DNA of 64,000 nt from Gemmobacter lanyuensis (GTDB taxonomy: Bacteria > Pseudomonadota > Alphaproteobacteria > Rhodobacterales > Rhodobacteraceae): contig NZ_BMYQ01000005.1 of assembly GCF_014652355.1 (NCBI RefSeq), forward strand, positions 1-64,000, given 5' to 3'. Below, one piece after another: positions 22,219 to 30,659 of the stretch; within the stretch, counting starts at the first letter, position 1, and every line of letters starts with the position of its first letter. The position numbers and the translations under genes are program-made. The notes below the pieces were generated by a model. The model worked only from the letters and a program-made list of their open reading frames with translations. It ran no database searches and had not been told where the DNA came from.

Positions 22219-22362
22219 ATGAAAGCGCGCCAAACCCGCCCTTTGCCCCAGCTCTCTTCCGAGCCGAGCCTGACAGAGATCCTGCTGCAGACCTTGAACG
22301 GCCTGATGCCGGTGACCCCGGATCTCTCGGCCTTTTTCGACCGGATGGAGATGCCCCGATGA
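22219..22362 (+). CDS. Small ORF upstream of hemP, 47 residues
   Basis: A 47-codon frame whose stop overlaps the hemP start as ATGA, a coupling pattern that suggests it is translated. The product has a leucine-rich helix-like centre (LTEILLQTLNGL) and a charged C-terminus (FFDRMEMPR), with no signal peptide or known domain. It lies about 90 bases downstream of the candidate iron-responsive promoter. It could be a small regulatory protein, a leader peptide for hemP, or chance. Not recognised. Confidence 0.4.
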   Translation: MKARQTRPLPQLSSEPSLTEILLQTLNGLMPVTPDLSAFFDRMEMPR

Positions 22363-22529
22363 ACATGCAAGTTGACCCCCGCACCCTCATTGCCCTGACC
22401 ACCGACCGCACCCCCTGCCATGACGCGCTGCTGCTGACGGAAGGGGGCAATCTGGCCCGCATCGTGCTGCACGATCAGGTCTATTCGCTGCGGATCACGC
22501 GGGCAGGCAAACTGATCCTGACCAAGTAA
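22359..22529 (+). CDS. hemP: Hemin uptake protein HemP
   Basis: A 56-residue protein of the HemP/HmuP family, found in haemin-uptake and iron-starvation operons, where related HmuP proteins activate haem-transport genes. The C-terminal signature is present: GNLARIVLHDQVYSLRITRAGKLILTK read in segments LRITRAGKLILTK after HDQVY. Small size and the ending ILTK are typical. It overlaps the small upstream ORF and is followed 14 bases later by an imelysin gene, so it belongs to the iron cluster. Confidence 0.85.
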   Translation: MNMQVDPRTLIALTTDRTPCHDALLLTEGGNLARIVLHDQVYSLRITRAGKLILTK

Positions 22530-22543
22530 ACTTTGGAAAACCC

Positions 22544-23797
22544 ATGAAACGCACGCTGACCGCCGCCCTTTTCGCCACAGTGGCCCTTCCCGCCCTTGCC
22601 GCCACCGAGGCCGAGGTCGTCACGACCTATGCCGATCTGGCAGAGGCGGGCTATGCCGACAGTCTGGCCACGGCCAAGACCCTGCAGGCGGCGGTCGCGG
22701 CGCTGATTGAAACGCCGAGCGAGGCAACCCTCGCCGCCGCCCGCGCGGCCTGGTTCGCGGCCCGCATCCCCTATCAGCAGACCGAGGTCTTCCGCTTCGG
22801 CAACCCCATCGTCGATGATTGGGAGGGCCGCGTGAATGCCTGGCCGCTGGACGAAGGGCTGATCGATTATGTCGACAGCAGCTATGGCGAGGCGCCGGAA
22901 AACCCGCTCTCCACGCTGAACGTGATTGCGGCGCCCGAAATCACCATCGGCGGCGCCAAGATCGATGCCAGCCAAATCACCCCTGGCCTGATCCGCGACA
23001 CCCTGCATGAGGCCGACGGCATCGAGGCCAATGTCGCCTCGGGCTATCATGCCATCGAATTCATGCTTTGGGGGCAAGATCTGAACGGCACCGGCAAGGG
23101 CGCGGGCGCGCGCGCCTTCACCGATTACCTGCAGACCGAGGGCTGCACCGGCGGAAATTGTGACCGCCGCGCCGCCTATCTGCAGGCCGCGACTGACCTG
23201 CTGGTATCGGACCTTGCGGAAATGACCGCGAACTGGGGCCAATCCGGCGCCGCCCGCGCGGCCGTGCTGGCCGATCCGGCCAAGGGATTGCAGGCCATGC
23301 TGACCGGGATGGGAAGCCTCTCTTATGGCGAACTGGCGGGCGAACGGATGAAACTGGGGCTCATGCTCAATGACCCCGAGGAGGAGCAGGACTGCTTCTC
23401 GGACAATACCCACAACAGCCATTTCTATGACGGCGTGGGCATCCGTAATGTCTATCTCGGCAGCTACACCCGCGCCGATGGCAGCACTGTCAGCGGCCCC
23501 GCGCTGGCCGATCTGATCGCCGCGCGCGACCCAGCACTGGATACGCGCCTGCGGGCAGAGCTTGACGCCTCGGTCGCCGCGCTGCAGGCGGTGAAGACCG
23601 CGGCCGAGGGCGGGCTGGCCTATGACCAGATGCTTGAGGCCGGCAATGCCGAGGGCGAGGCGCTGATCACCGGCGCGGTCGATGCGCTGGTCACCCAAAC
23701 CGCGTCAATCGAGCGGGCGGTGGCGGTGCTGGGCCTGACCGGCGTTGCCTTCGAAGGGTCCGACAGCCTCGACAACCCCGGCGCCGTTTTCCAGTGA
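22544..23797 (+). CDS. Imelysin-family periplasmic protein (first copy)
   Basis: A 417-residue exported protein of the imelysin (peptidase M75/IrpA) family. A signal peptide covers about residues 1-19. The GxHxxE motif, thought to bind metal, is GYHAIEF near residue 167. Members are iron-regulated periplasmic proteins; proteolysis has not been shown for most, and an iron-binding role is favoured. It shares an operon with hemP, and a terminator-like hairpin follows it. Length is normal for the full-size form of the family. Confidence 0.88.
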   Translation: MKRTLTAALFATVALPALAATEAEVVTTYADLAEAGYADSLATAKTLQAAVAALIETPSEATLAAARAAWFAARIPYQQTEVFRFGNPIVDDWEGRVNAWPLDEGLIDYVDSSYGEAPENPLSTLNVIAAPEITIGGAKIDASQITPGLIRDTLHEADGIEANVASGYHAIEFMLWGQDLNGTGKGAGARAFTDYLQTEGCTGGNCDRRAAYLQAATDLLVSDLAEMTANWGQSGAARAAVLADPAKGLQAMLTGMGSLSYGELAGERMKLGLMLNDPEEEQDCFSDNTHNSHFYDGVGIRNVYLGSYTRADGSTVSGPALADLIAARDPALDTRLRAELDASVAALQAVKTAAEGGLAYDQMLEAGNAEGEALITGAVDALVTQTASIERAVAVLGLTGVAFEGSDSLDNPGAVFQ

Positions 23798-23804
23798 CGC
23801 CGAT

Positions 23805-23844
23805 GCCGGGCGCGCGGCCTCCCTCTCGTGCGCCCGGCCCTTTT
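23805..23844 (+). terminator. Terminator-like hairpin between imelysin and bfd
   Basis: A perfect 9-bp stem (23805-23813 with 23830-23838) and a 16-base loop, followed by CC and TTTT. It lies eight bases past the imelysin stop and could end the hemP-imelysin transcript or thin it before bfd. Confidence 0.6.
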
Positions 23845-23861
23845 CCGACAGGAGCCGCGAC

Positions 23862-24161
23862 ATGATCGTCTGCCACTGCATGAACATTTCGGACCATGAC
23901 ATCCGCGCCGCGGTAGACTGGATGCGCGCAGCCGACCCGGAAACCGTCATCACCCCCGGCAAGGTCTATCACGCCATGGGCAAGCGCGCGGACTGCGGCG
24001 GCTGCATGCCGCTTTTTCTTGCAACCATGCGCGGATGTGACACGTTCGAAATACCCATGCAGCTGCGCGGCCTGAAACGCCGTGCCCCAGCCACAGGACA
24101 GGACATCCATGAAGGGCGATCCCAAAGTCATCGAGTATCTGAACGCAGCCTTGCGGTCTGA
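23862..24161 (+). CDS. bfd: Bacterioferritin-associated ferredoxin
   Basis: A 99-residue [2Fe-2S] protein that, in Pseudomonas, reduces the iron core of bacterioferritin so that iron can be released. The four cluster cysteines are visible: Cys4 and Cys6 (CHC) and Cys45 and Cys48 (CGGC). Only the first 65-70 residues form the Bfd fold; the tail of about 30 residues is encoded in DNA that overlaps the bacterioferritin gene by 53 bases in another frame and looks unconstrained. The pairing with bfr strongly supports the role. Confidence 0.9.
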   Translation: MIVCHCMNISDHDIRAAVDWMRAADPETVITPGKVYHAMGKRADCGGCMPLFLATMRGCDTFEIPMQLRGLKRRAPATGQDIHEGRSQSHRVSERSLAV

Positions 24162-24594
24162 ACTGACGGCCGTCAGCCAGTATTGGCTGCATTACCGCCT
24201 GCAGGAAGACTGGGGCTTTGGCCGGATCGCCGCCAAATCGCGCGCCGAAAGCATCGAAGAGATGCACCATGCCGACCGGCTGATTGCGCGCATCATCTTT
24301 CTGGAGGGGCATCCGAACCTCCAAAAGCTCGATCCGCTGCGCATCGGCCAGAACCTCAAGGAAACGCTTGAGGCCGATCTGGCCGGCGAACATGACGCCC
24401 GCACCCTTTATATCGCGGCGCGACAGCATTGTGACGCGGTGGGCGATTATGTCAGTCGGGCGCTTTTCGATTCCCTGATCGCGGATGAAGAGGGTCACAT
24501 CGACTTCCTCGAAACGCAGCTTGGCCTTTATGAGACGCTGGGCCCCGAAAAATACGGCATGCTCAACGCGAAACCGGCCAACGAGGCGGAATGA
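24109..24594 (+). CDS. bfr: Bacterioferritin
   Basis: A 161-residue haem-containing ferritin that forms 24-subunit shells storing iron in the cytoplasm. The ferroxidase residues Glu18, Glu51 and His54 are present, as is Met52, the haem axial ligand (segment [10 protein letters not shown]). The start at 24109 gives [19 protein letters not shown], the usual family N-terminus. It overlaps bfd by 53 bases. It is followed by the perfect inverted repeat at 24607-24643. Confidence 0.95.
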   Translation: MKGDPKVIEYLNAALRSELTAVSQYWLHYRLQEDWGFGRIAAKSRAESIEEMHHADRLIARIIFLEGHPNLQKLDPLRIGQNLKETLEADLAGEHDARTLYIAARQHCDAVGDYVSRALFDSLIADEEGHIDFLETQLGLYETLGPEKYGMLNAKPANEAE

Positions 24595-24606
24595 CGCATT
24601 GCAGGC

Positions 24607-24643
24607 GGCGAGATTTCCGATAGAAGTAGTCGGAAATCTCGCC
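24607..24643 (+). promoter_or_regulatory. Perfect 14-bp inverted repeat between bfr and di-heme oxidoreductase
   Basis: Arms 24607-24620 and 24630-24643 are exact reverse complements with a nine-base loop. No T run follows, so it is not a classical terminator. It ends 21 bases before the start of the di-heme oxidoreductase gene. It may be an mRNA stem that shields a 3' end, a weak terminator between gene groups, or a protein-binding operator. Confidence 0.6.
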
Positions 24644-24664
24644 CTCTCATGCCCGAGCTCCCCG

Positions 24665-26179
24665 ATGCCCCTTCGCCTCGCCCTTCCGGTCGCCCTTCTG
24701 GTGGCCCTTCCCGCCGTGGCGCAAACGCTGGATGACCGGCATCTGCCCGTCCTGCCCCGCACCCCGGCCGAAGCCAAGCGCATCGCGGCCGTGCTGGCCC
24801 CGCCCACCGATTTCACCAAGCCCGAAGCCTTTGAGGACAACCCCGGCGGCGCGGCAACCACCCGCACCATCGCCACCGCTGATGCCTTTTCGCAATCGTC
24901 GGAAAACATGCCTTTTGAGCGCGAGATGGATTTCAAGCTGGGCAATGGGCTGTTCCGCAAGACCTGGGTCGCGGCGCCGTCGTCAACCCGCGCGTCGGAT
25001 GGGCTGGGCCCGATCTACAATGCCCGCGCCTGTCAGGATTGCCACCTGAAGGATGGTCGCGGCCATATGCCCGAAACCGCGCAAGAGCCGCGCGTTTCGG
25101 CCTTTCTGCGGCTTTCGGTGCCCAGCGGGGCTGCCCCCGCGGGCATTCCCGACTACCTTCCCACCCTGCCCGAGCCGACCTATGGCGGCCAGCTGCAGGA
25201 CTTCGGCGCCCCCGGCCATGCCCCCGAAGGGCAGATGACGGTTCGCTACGAAGAGGTGCCGGTCACGCTGGCCGATGGGACCGTCGTGTCCCTGCGCCGC
25301 CCGACCTATGGGGTGGACGATCCCGCCTATGGCCCGCTGCACCCCGACGTGATGCTGTCGCCCCGCGTGGCGCCACAGATGATCGGCCTCGGGCTACTCG
25401 AGGCGATCCCGGCGGCTGAAATCCTCGCCCGCGCCGACCCGGGGGATGCCGATGGCGACGGGATTTCGGGCCGCCCGAACATCGTGATCAGCGCCGAATT
25501 CGGCGTGCCCATGCTGGGCCGTTTCGGACACAAGGCCGGGGCGCCGACCGTGCGGGAACAAAGCGCCGGGGCCTTTGCGGGGGATATGGGGCTGTCAAAC
25601 CCGCTCCATCCCGATCCGGCAGGCGATTGCACGCCGGGCCAGACCGCCTGCAAATCCGGCCCCCACGGGCAGGAACCCGGCCTGCGCGAAGGGCTTGAGG
25701 TGGACGGGCCGAGCCTTGACCTTGTGACCTTCTATTCCCGCAATCTGGCCGTGCCCGCGCGCCGCGATCCGGCCGACCCGCAAGTGCTGCATGGGAAAGA
25801 GCTGTTCCATCAGGCGCAATGCGCGGCCTGCCATGTTCCGAAACATGTGACCAACCGCCTGAAAGACCAGCCGGAGCAAAGCTTTCAGTTGATCTGGCCC
25901 TTCACAGATCTTCTGTTGCACGACATGGGCCCCGGTCTTGCGGACAACCGCCCCGAGGCGCGGGCCACCGGGCAGGAATGGCGCACCGCACCCCTTTGGG
26001 GGATCGGGCTGACGGAACAGGTCTCTGGCCACAGCCAGTTCCTGCATGATGGCCGGGCGCGCAACCTGCTGGAGGCGATCCTGTGGCACGGGGGCGAGGC
26101 TGAAGCCGCGCGCGAAACCGTGATGGCCATGCCCGCCGCCGACCGGGAGGCGCTGGTCGCCTACCTGAAAAGCCTGTGA
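24665..26179 (+). CDS. Di-heme oxidoreductase family (DUF1111) cytochrome
   Basis: A 504-residue exported cytochrome of the di-heme oxidoreductase family, once called thiol oxidoreductase. Signal peptide about residues 1-20. Two haem c sites are seen: CQDCH at Cys123 and CAACH at Cys386. The C-terminal part has the cytochrome-peroxidase-like region RTAPLWGIGLTEQVSGH and HDGRARNLLEAILWHGGEA. The gene sits between two imelysin genes, an order common in alpha- and gammaproteobacteria, pointing to a periplasmic iron redox job; the reaction itself is not established. Start at 24665 chosen to give the signal peptide. Confidence 0.85.
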   Translation: MPLRLALPVALLVALPAVAQTLDDRHLPVLPRTPAEAKRIAAVLAPPTDFTKPEAFEDNPGGAATTRTIATADAFSQSSENMPFEREMDFKLGNGLFRKTWVAAPSSTRASDGLGPIYNARACQDCHLKDGRGHMPETAQEPRVSAFLRLSVPSGAAPAGIPDYLPTLPEPTYGGQLQDFGAPGHAPEGQMTVRYEEVPVTLADGTVVSLRRPTYGVDDPAYGPLHPDVMLSPRVAPQMIGLGLLEAIPAAEILARADPGDADGDGISGRPNIVISAEFGVPMLGRFGHKAGAPTVREQSAGAFAGDMGLSNPLHPDPAGDCTPGQTACKSGPHGQEPGLREGLEVDGPSLDLVTFYSRNLAVPARRDPADPQVLHGKELFHQAQCAACHVPKHVTNRLKDQPEQSFQLIWPFTDLLLHDMGPGLADNRPEARATGQEWRTAPLWGIGLTEQVSGHSQFLHDGRARNLLEAILWHGGEAEAARETVMAMPAADREALVAYLKSL

Positions 26180-26225
26180 TACAGATCCCGATCAAAGGCC
26201 CGTGCCTGTCGTCAAGAAAGCCCCG

Positions 26226-27197
26226 ATGAAACGCTCTGCTCTCCTGCTTGGTCCCCTTCTCGCCCTTACCCTTGCCGCCCCGGTCGCCCGGGCCGATGTG
26301 GCCGAAACGGTCGAGGATCACATCCTTCCGGGGCTTGCACGTTTCACGGCGACCACCGCCACGCTGGCGGCTATCGACAGCTGCGAACCCGAGGCGCTGC
26401 AAGTGGCCTGGGGTGCGGCCTTTGACGCCTGGGTTGGGGTGGGCCATCTGCGGCTCGGCCCGGTCGAGGAAGAGGGCCGCGTGCTGGCCATCGCCTTCTG
26501 GCCCGACCCCAAGGGAATGGGCCAGAAACAGACCAATGCGCTTTTAGCCAAGGCAGATCCCGCCGTGTTGGAGCCTGCGCTGATGGCCGAACAATCGGTG
26601 GCGGTGCGCGGCCTTTTTGGCCTTGAACGGCTGCTTTGGCCGACCGAGACCGCAACCGGCGATTACCCCTGCGCCTTGACCCATGCGATTGCGGATGATC
26701 TGGCACGCATGGCTGCGGAAATCGATGCCGAGTGGCGCGCGAGCTTTGCGGATCACCTGCTCAACCCCGGTCCGTCCAGCCGCTATCTGACCTTGACCGA
26801 GGCGCGACAGGCGCTGTTGACCACCTTGATCACGGGGCTGGAGTTCAACAAGGACGCCCGCCTGGGCCGCCCTCTGGGCAGCTTCGACAAACCCCACCCC
26901 GAGCGGGCCGAGGCAGCAACCTCGGGGCGCTCCACCCGCAATCTTGAACTGTCCCTGGTGGCGCTGCGCAGCCTTGCACGGTCGCTTCACCAGCCGATCC
27001 CCCGGACCGAAGCGGCCTTCGACCGCGTTCTTGCCAATGTGGCAAAGGTAGACCTGTCACAGGTGGATGACCCGACCATGTGGCTCAAGGCCGATATCCT
27101 GCGGCAGGACATCACCGCAGTGCGCGAGGCAGTGATGGCCGAAATCGCCCCCGCGCTGGGGGCCGGGGTCGGCTTCAACGCCGCCGACGGGGATTGA
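26226..27197 (+). CDS. Imelysin-family periplasmic protein (second copy)
   Basis: A 323-residue shorter member of the imelysin family with a signal peptide (about residues 1-22, ends VARADV). The place of the GxHxxE motif reads GLFGLE near residue 135, with Phe where the metal-binding His would be, so any metal site must differ from that of the first copy. It follows the di-heme gene and is three bases ahead of the DUF1513 gene, so they form one unit. An upstream GTG at 26202 is possible, but the ATG at 26226 has an AAGAAAG site and a cleaner signal peptide. Confidence 0.85.
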   Translation: MKRSALLLGPLLALTLAAPVARADVAETVEDHILPGLARFTATTATLAAIDSCEPEALQVAWGAAFDAWVGVGHLRLGPVEEEGRVLAIAFWPDPKGMGQKQTNALLAKADPAVLEPALMAEQSVAVRGLFGLERLLWPTETATGDYPCALTHAIADDLARMAAEIDAEWRASFADHLLNPGPSSRYLTLTEARQALLTTLITGLEFNKDARLGRPLGSFDKPHPERAEAATSGRSTRNLELSLVALRSLARSLHQPIPRTEAAFDRVLANVAKVDLSQVDDPTMWLKADILRQDITAVREAVMAEIAPALGAGVGFNAADGD

Positions 27198-27200
27198 TCG

Positions 27201-28271
27201 ATGCAGCGGCGAAGTTTTCTCGCCTCGGTTCTGGCGGCCTCGGTGCTGCCGCAGCTGAGCTGGGCGGATGCGGGCGATCCGGCCTATCTGGCCGCCGCGC
27301 AGACCGCCGATGGCGCCTTTGCCCTGCACGGGCTGAGCCTTGCGGGCGAAAGCCTGTTTGCCCTGCCGCTGCCGGCCCGCGGCCATGCCGCGACCGCACA
27401 CCCGACGCGGCCGCTCGCCGTGGCCTTTGCCCGCAGGCCCGGCACCTTCGCGCTGGTGATCGATTGCGCGCTGGGGCAGGAAACGGCGCGGCTGACCCCG
27501 CCTGCGGGGCGGCAGTTCAACGGCCACGGCACCTTTTCTGCCGATGGCGCGCGGCTTTACACATCCGAAGTTGTGGCCGAAACCTCGGAAGGGCGGCTGG
27601 GCATCTGGGATACGGCCAGCTGGCAGCGCATCGGCGAATGTGCCACCCATGGCGTCGGTCCGCATGACGTGAAGCGCCTGCCCCTGTCGGAGGACCTGCT
27701 GGTCGCCAATGGGGGCATCCAGACCGACCCGACCGACCGAACCAAGCTGAACATCGCGACCATGCGGCCCAATCTGGCGCGGCTTGGGCCGGATGGGGCG
27801 CTGATCTCGCTGGCAGAAGCGCCAGAGGATCTGGCCCAGAATTCGTTGCGTCATCTGGCGCTTTTGTCCGATGGTCGCGCCGCCGTCGCGACGCAGTGGG
27901 AAGGCGATCCGGCCGAGGCGCCGCCACTGCTGGCGCTGTGGGAGGACGGGCGGCTGACCTTCTGCCCGGTGCCCGAAGCCGAAATGCTGGTGATGCAGAA
28001 CTATGCAGGCTCTATCGCCTATTGCCCGGCGCGGGCCGAGATCGCGATCACCTCGCCCAAGGGTGGGGCCGTGCAGGTCTTTGACGCGGCAGGCCGGTTC
28101 AGGGCCACGCATCGTCGGGCCGATGCCTGCGGCGTGGCGCCCGCACCGGCGGGGTTTACCGTGACGGACGGGAATGGTGCGATCTCCACGCTGGGGGCCG
28201 CGGGGCTGCAACCCGCCACCCGGCTGGACGTGAAATGGGACAATCATCTGATCGCGCTCGACCGCGCCTAG
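27201..28271 (+). CDS. DUF1513 periplasmic beta-propeller-like protein
   Basis: A 356-residue DUF1513 protein. The N-terminus MQRRSFLASVLAASVLP looks like a twin-arginine signal (RRSFLA), which would mean export in folded form. The rest has repeated short strand motifs (GHGTFSADGARLYTSE, LRHLALLSDGRAAVATQWEG) as in a seven-bladed propeller. The family is nearly always next to imelysin and di-heme genes. No reaction is known. It is the last gene of the iron unit. Confidence 0.82.
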   Translation: MQRRSFLASVLAASVLPQLSWADAGDPAYLAAAQTADGAFALHGLSLAGESLFALPLPARGHAATAHPTRPLAVAFARRPGTFALVIDCALGQETARLTPPAGRQFNGHGTFSADGARLYTSEVVAETSEGRLGIWDTASWQRIGECATHGVGPHDVKRLPLSEDLLVANGGIQTDPTDRTKLNIATMRPNLARLGPDGALISLAEAPEDLAQNSLRHLALLSDGRAAVATQWEGDPAEAPPLLALWEDGRLTFCPVPEAEMLVMQNYAGSIAYCPARAEIAITSPKGGAVQVFDAAGRFRATHRRADACGVAPAPAGFTVTDGNGAISTLGAAGLQPATRLDVKWDNHLIALDRA

Positions 28272-28352
28272 CTGCCCGATCTTTGATCAAACCCATTGCA
28301 TCCCCGCGCGCTGCATGGTCATCCTGCGCCGAACAGGATTGGGGGGCCGGAT

Positions 28353-29339
28353 ATGCGCGTCTTCATCAACGGATTTGGCCGGATCGGACGTTCGGTACTG
28401 CGGGCTTGGGCGCTGGCCGCACGCAAGGGGGCGGATCCCGGGCAAAGGTTGGAAATTGTCGGGATCAACGACATCGCTGCCGCCGAAATGTGTGCCTATC
28501 TGTTCGAATATGACAGCGTCTTTGGCCCCTTCCCCGGCACGGTCGCCCTGTCCGAAGGGCATCTTGTGGTTGATGGTCGCGCGATTCCGCTGCACCGCAC
28601 CGCCGATTTGACGACGCTGGATCTGTCCGGCATCGATCTGGTGATGGAATGCACCGGCCGCGCCGATGCGCGCGATGTGGCCGAACGCGGGCTGACCGCC
28701 GGGGCGCGACGGGTGCTGATCTCCGGTCCCTCCAAGGCCGCCGACCTGACGGTGGTGCTGGGCGCCAATGATGCAGCGTTGACCGATCAGCGGATCGTGT
28801 CGAATGCCTCTTGCACGACCAATGCGCTGGCACCGCTGGCGCGGCTGATCCATGAACATTGGGGCATCGTTACCGGATCGATGACGACGATCCACTGCTA
28901 TACCGGCAGCCAACCTACGGTGGACGCCCCGGCGGCAGATTTCGCCCGGTCGCGCGCGGCGGCCCTGTCGATGGTGCCGACCACGACTTCGGCCCAGCGG
29001 CTGGTCGATCTGGTGCTGCCCGATCTGGCAGGGCGGCTCGAAGGGTCGGCGGTGCGGGTGCCGACGGCCTCAGTGTCTGCCGTGGATCTGGCGGTGATGA
29101 CCGAACGTCCGGCCACGGCAGAGGCCGTGAACACCGCCTTCCGCGCCGCGGGTGGGGTGATCGGTGCCACCGACAAGGCGCTGGTCTCCACCGATCTGCG
29201 CGCCCGGCCCGAAAGCATCATCATGGCCTGCCCGGAAACCCGCGTCACGCGTGGGGGCATGCTGCGGGTCTTTGGCTGGTATGACAACGAATGGGGCTTT
29301 TCCAACCGGATGCTGGATGTGGCCCTGCGGATGGGCTGA
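28353..29339 (+). CDS. Glyceraldehyde-3-phosphate dehydrogenase family
   Basis: A 328-residue enzyme of the type I GAPDH family. The N-terminus MRVFINGFGRIGRSVLRA is the dinucleotide-binding loop, and the aspartate in VGINDIA points to NAD rather than NADP. The catalytic Cys154 lies in SNASCTTN, and the conserved C-terminal WYDNEWGFSNRM is complete. Rhodobacteraceae carry several gap copies; this one is not linked to pgk or the Calvin genes, and could serve gluconeogenesis, or act as an erythrose-4-phosphate dehydrogenase. Its stop is only three bases from the stop of the convergent aminotransferase gene. Confidence 0.88.
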   Translation: MRVFINGFGRIGRSVLRAWALAARKGADPGQRLEIVGINDIAAAEMCAYLFEYDSVFGPFPGTVALSEGHLVVDGRAIPLHRTADLTTLDLSGIDLVMECTGRADARDVAERGLTAGARRVLISGPSKAADLTVVLGANDAALTDQRIVSNASCTTNALAPLARLIHEHWGIVTGSMTTIHCYTGSQPTVDAPAADFARSRAAALSMVPTTTSAQRLVDLVLPDLAGRLEGSAVRVPTASVSAVDLAVMTERPATAEAVNTAFRAAGGVIGATDKALVSTDLRARPESIIMACPETRVTRGGMLRVFGWYDNEWGFSNRMLDVALRMG

Positions 29340-29342
29340 GGC

Positions 29343-30659
29343 TTAGCGGCAGCGCGTCAGCACCCGGTCGAGCTTATCCAGGAAAAACGAAAGGTTCTCC
29401 GCGTTGAAGGGCAGCGGCGGGCGGATCTTCAGCACATGCCCCTGCGGCCCGGTGGCCGAAATCAGCACCCCTTCGTCGCGCAGCCCGTTGACGATGCGCC
29501 CGGTCAGCGCAGCATCTGGCCGCCCCTCGGCCGAGATGATGTCCTGCCCGAGGAAGAGGCCCACGGCCCGCAAATCCCCCAGCATGGCGTGGCGATGGGC
29601 AAGGTCGTGCAGCCCTTCGGCAAAGGCGCGGCCGATCTGATCGGCGTGCGCGATCAGCCCCTCATCCTCGATCACATCCAGCACCGCCGCGGCGACCGAA
29701 GCGGCCACGGCATTGCCCCCGAAGGTGTTGAAATAGCGCGCATGGGCGCCGAATTCTGCAATCACCTCGGGGCGCAGGGCCAGACCGGCGACGGGATAGC
29801 CATTGCCCATCGGCTTGCCCATCGACACCATATCCGGCACGACGCCATGGCGCGCAAAGCCCCACATCCCCGCCCCGGTACGGCCGAAACCGGGCTGCAC
29901 CTCATCGGCGATGAACACGCCCCCCGCCGCGCGGATGGCGGCGACGGCGGGTTGCAGCACCCCTTCCGGCCCGACAAAAACCCCGTCCGAAGAAAAGACT
30001 GTATCCACAATCAACGCAGCAGGCTTGATGCCGTGGCGCAGCAGATCGTCGATCGCCGCCTGCACCGCGGCGCCAAAGCCCCCGGCGGCATCGCCGCCAA
30101 AGCGACGGGCATCGGGCGGCGGCACGGTGCGGACATGTGCCCCAAGCGGCACCCCGGCCCCGAGCGAGGGCGAAAACTCGGCCACGCTGAGGGTGACGCC
30201 GTGATAGGCGTTTTCGGTCACAATGACCCCGGTGCCCCCCGTCTGCGCGCGGGCGATCCGCAGCGCCAGGTCATTCGCCTCGGACCCGGTGCAGGTGAAC
30301 ATCATATGCCCGATCTCATCCGGCAGTGTGGCGAGCAGCCGTTCCGCCAGCGTCAGCACCTTGTCATGCAGATAGCGGGTATGGCTGGCAAAAATCGCCG
30401 CCTGATCGGCCATGGCCTGCACCACGCGCGGGTGGCAATGCCCGACCGAGGCCACGTTGTTGTAGGTGTCCAGATAGGCGCGGCCATCGGCATCGTAGAG
30501 CCAGACCCCCTCGCCCCGCACCAGATGCAGGGGGCGTTCGTAGAAAAGCCGGTAAGCCGGGCCAAGCGCGGCCTGACGGCGGGCGACCAGATCGGCCTCG
30601 ACCGGCGGCAAATCGACCGCACCGGGGCGAAAGGCATTGGGCATCGGATCACGGGTCAT
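29343..30659 (-). CDS. Class III aminotransferase-fold PLP enzyme, AGXT2L-type phospho-lyase
   Basis: A 438-residue PLP enzyme of aminotransferase class III. The PLP lysine is in MGKPMGNGYPVAG near residue 280; GKPMGNG is the hallmark of the AGXT2L subfamily, whose studied members are phospho-lyases acting on phosphoethanolamine or 5-phosphohydroxylysine, not transaminases. The cofactor region FIADEVQPGFGRTG is near 245. It overlaps the kinase gene upstream by 11 bases, which fits a kinase then phospho-lyase pathway. The substrate is inferred only. A start further upstream (30758) would run deep into the kinase gene, so 30659 is preferred. Confidence 0.83.
   Translation of the reverse strand: MTRDPMPNAFRPGAVDLPPVEADLVARRQAALGPAYRLFYERPLHLVRGEGVWLYDADGRAYLDTYNNVASVGHCHPRVVQAMADQAAIFASHTRYLHDKVLTLAERLLATLPDEIGHMMFTCTGSEANDLALRIARAQTGGTGVIVTENAYHGVTLSVAEFSPSLGAGVPLGAHVRTVPPPDARRFGGDAAGGFGAAVQAAIDDLLRHGIKPAALIVDTVFSSDGVFVGPEGVLQPAVAAIRAAGGVFIADEVQPGFGRTGAGMWGFARHGVVPDMVSMGKPMGNGYPVAGLALRPEVIAEFGAHARYFNTFGGNAVAASVAAAVLDVIEDEGLIAHADQIGRAFAEGLHDLAHRHAMLGDLRAVGLFLGQDIISAEGRPDAALTGRIVNGLRDEGVLISATGPQGHVLKIRPPLPFNAENLSFFLDKLDRVLTRCR

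Noticed and set aside
22544-28271. CRISPR, IS or prophage remnants in the iron cluster
   Set aside because: No direct repeats with spacers, transposase or phage genes were seen there or anywhere in the window.
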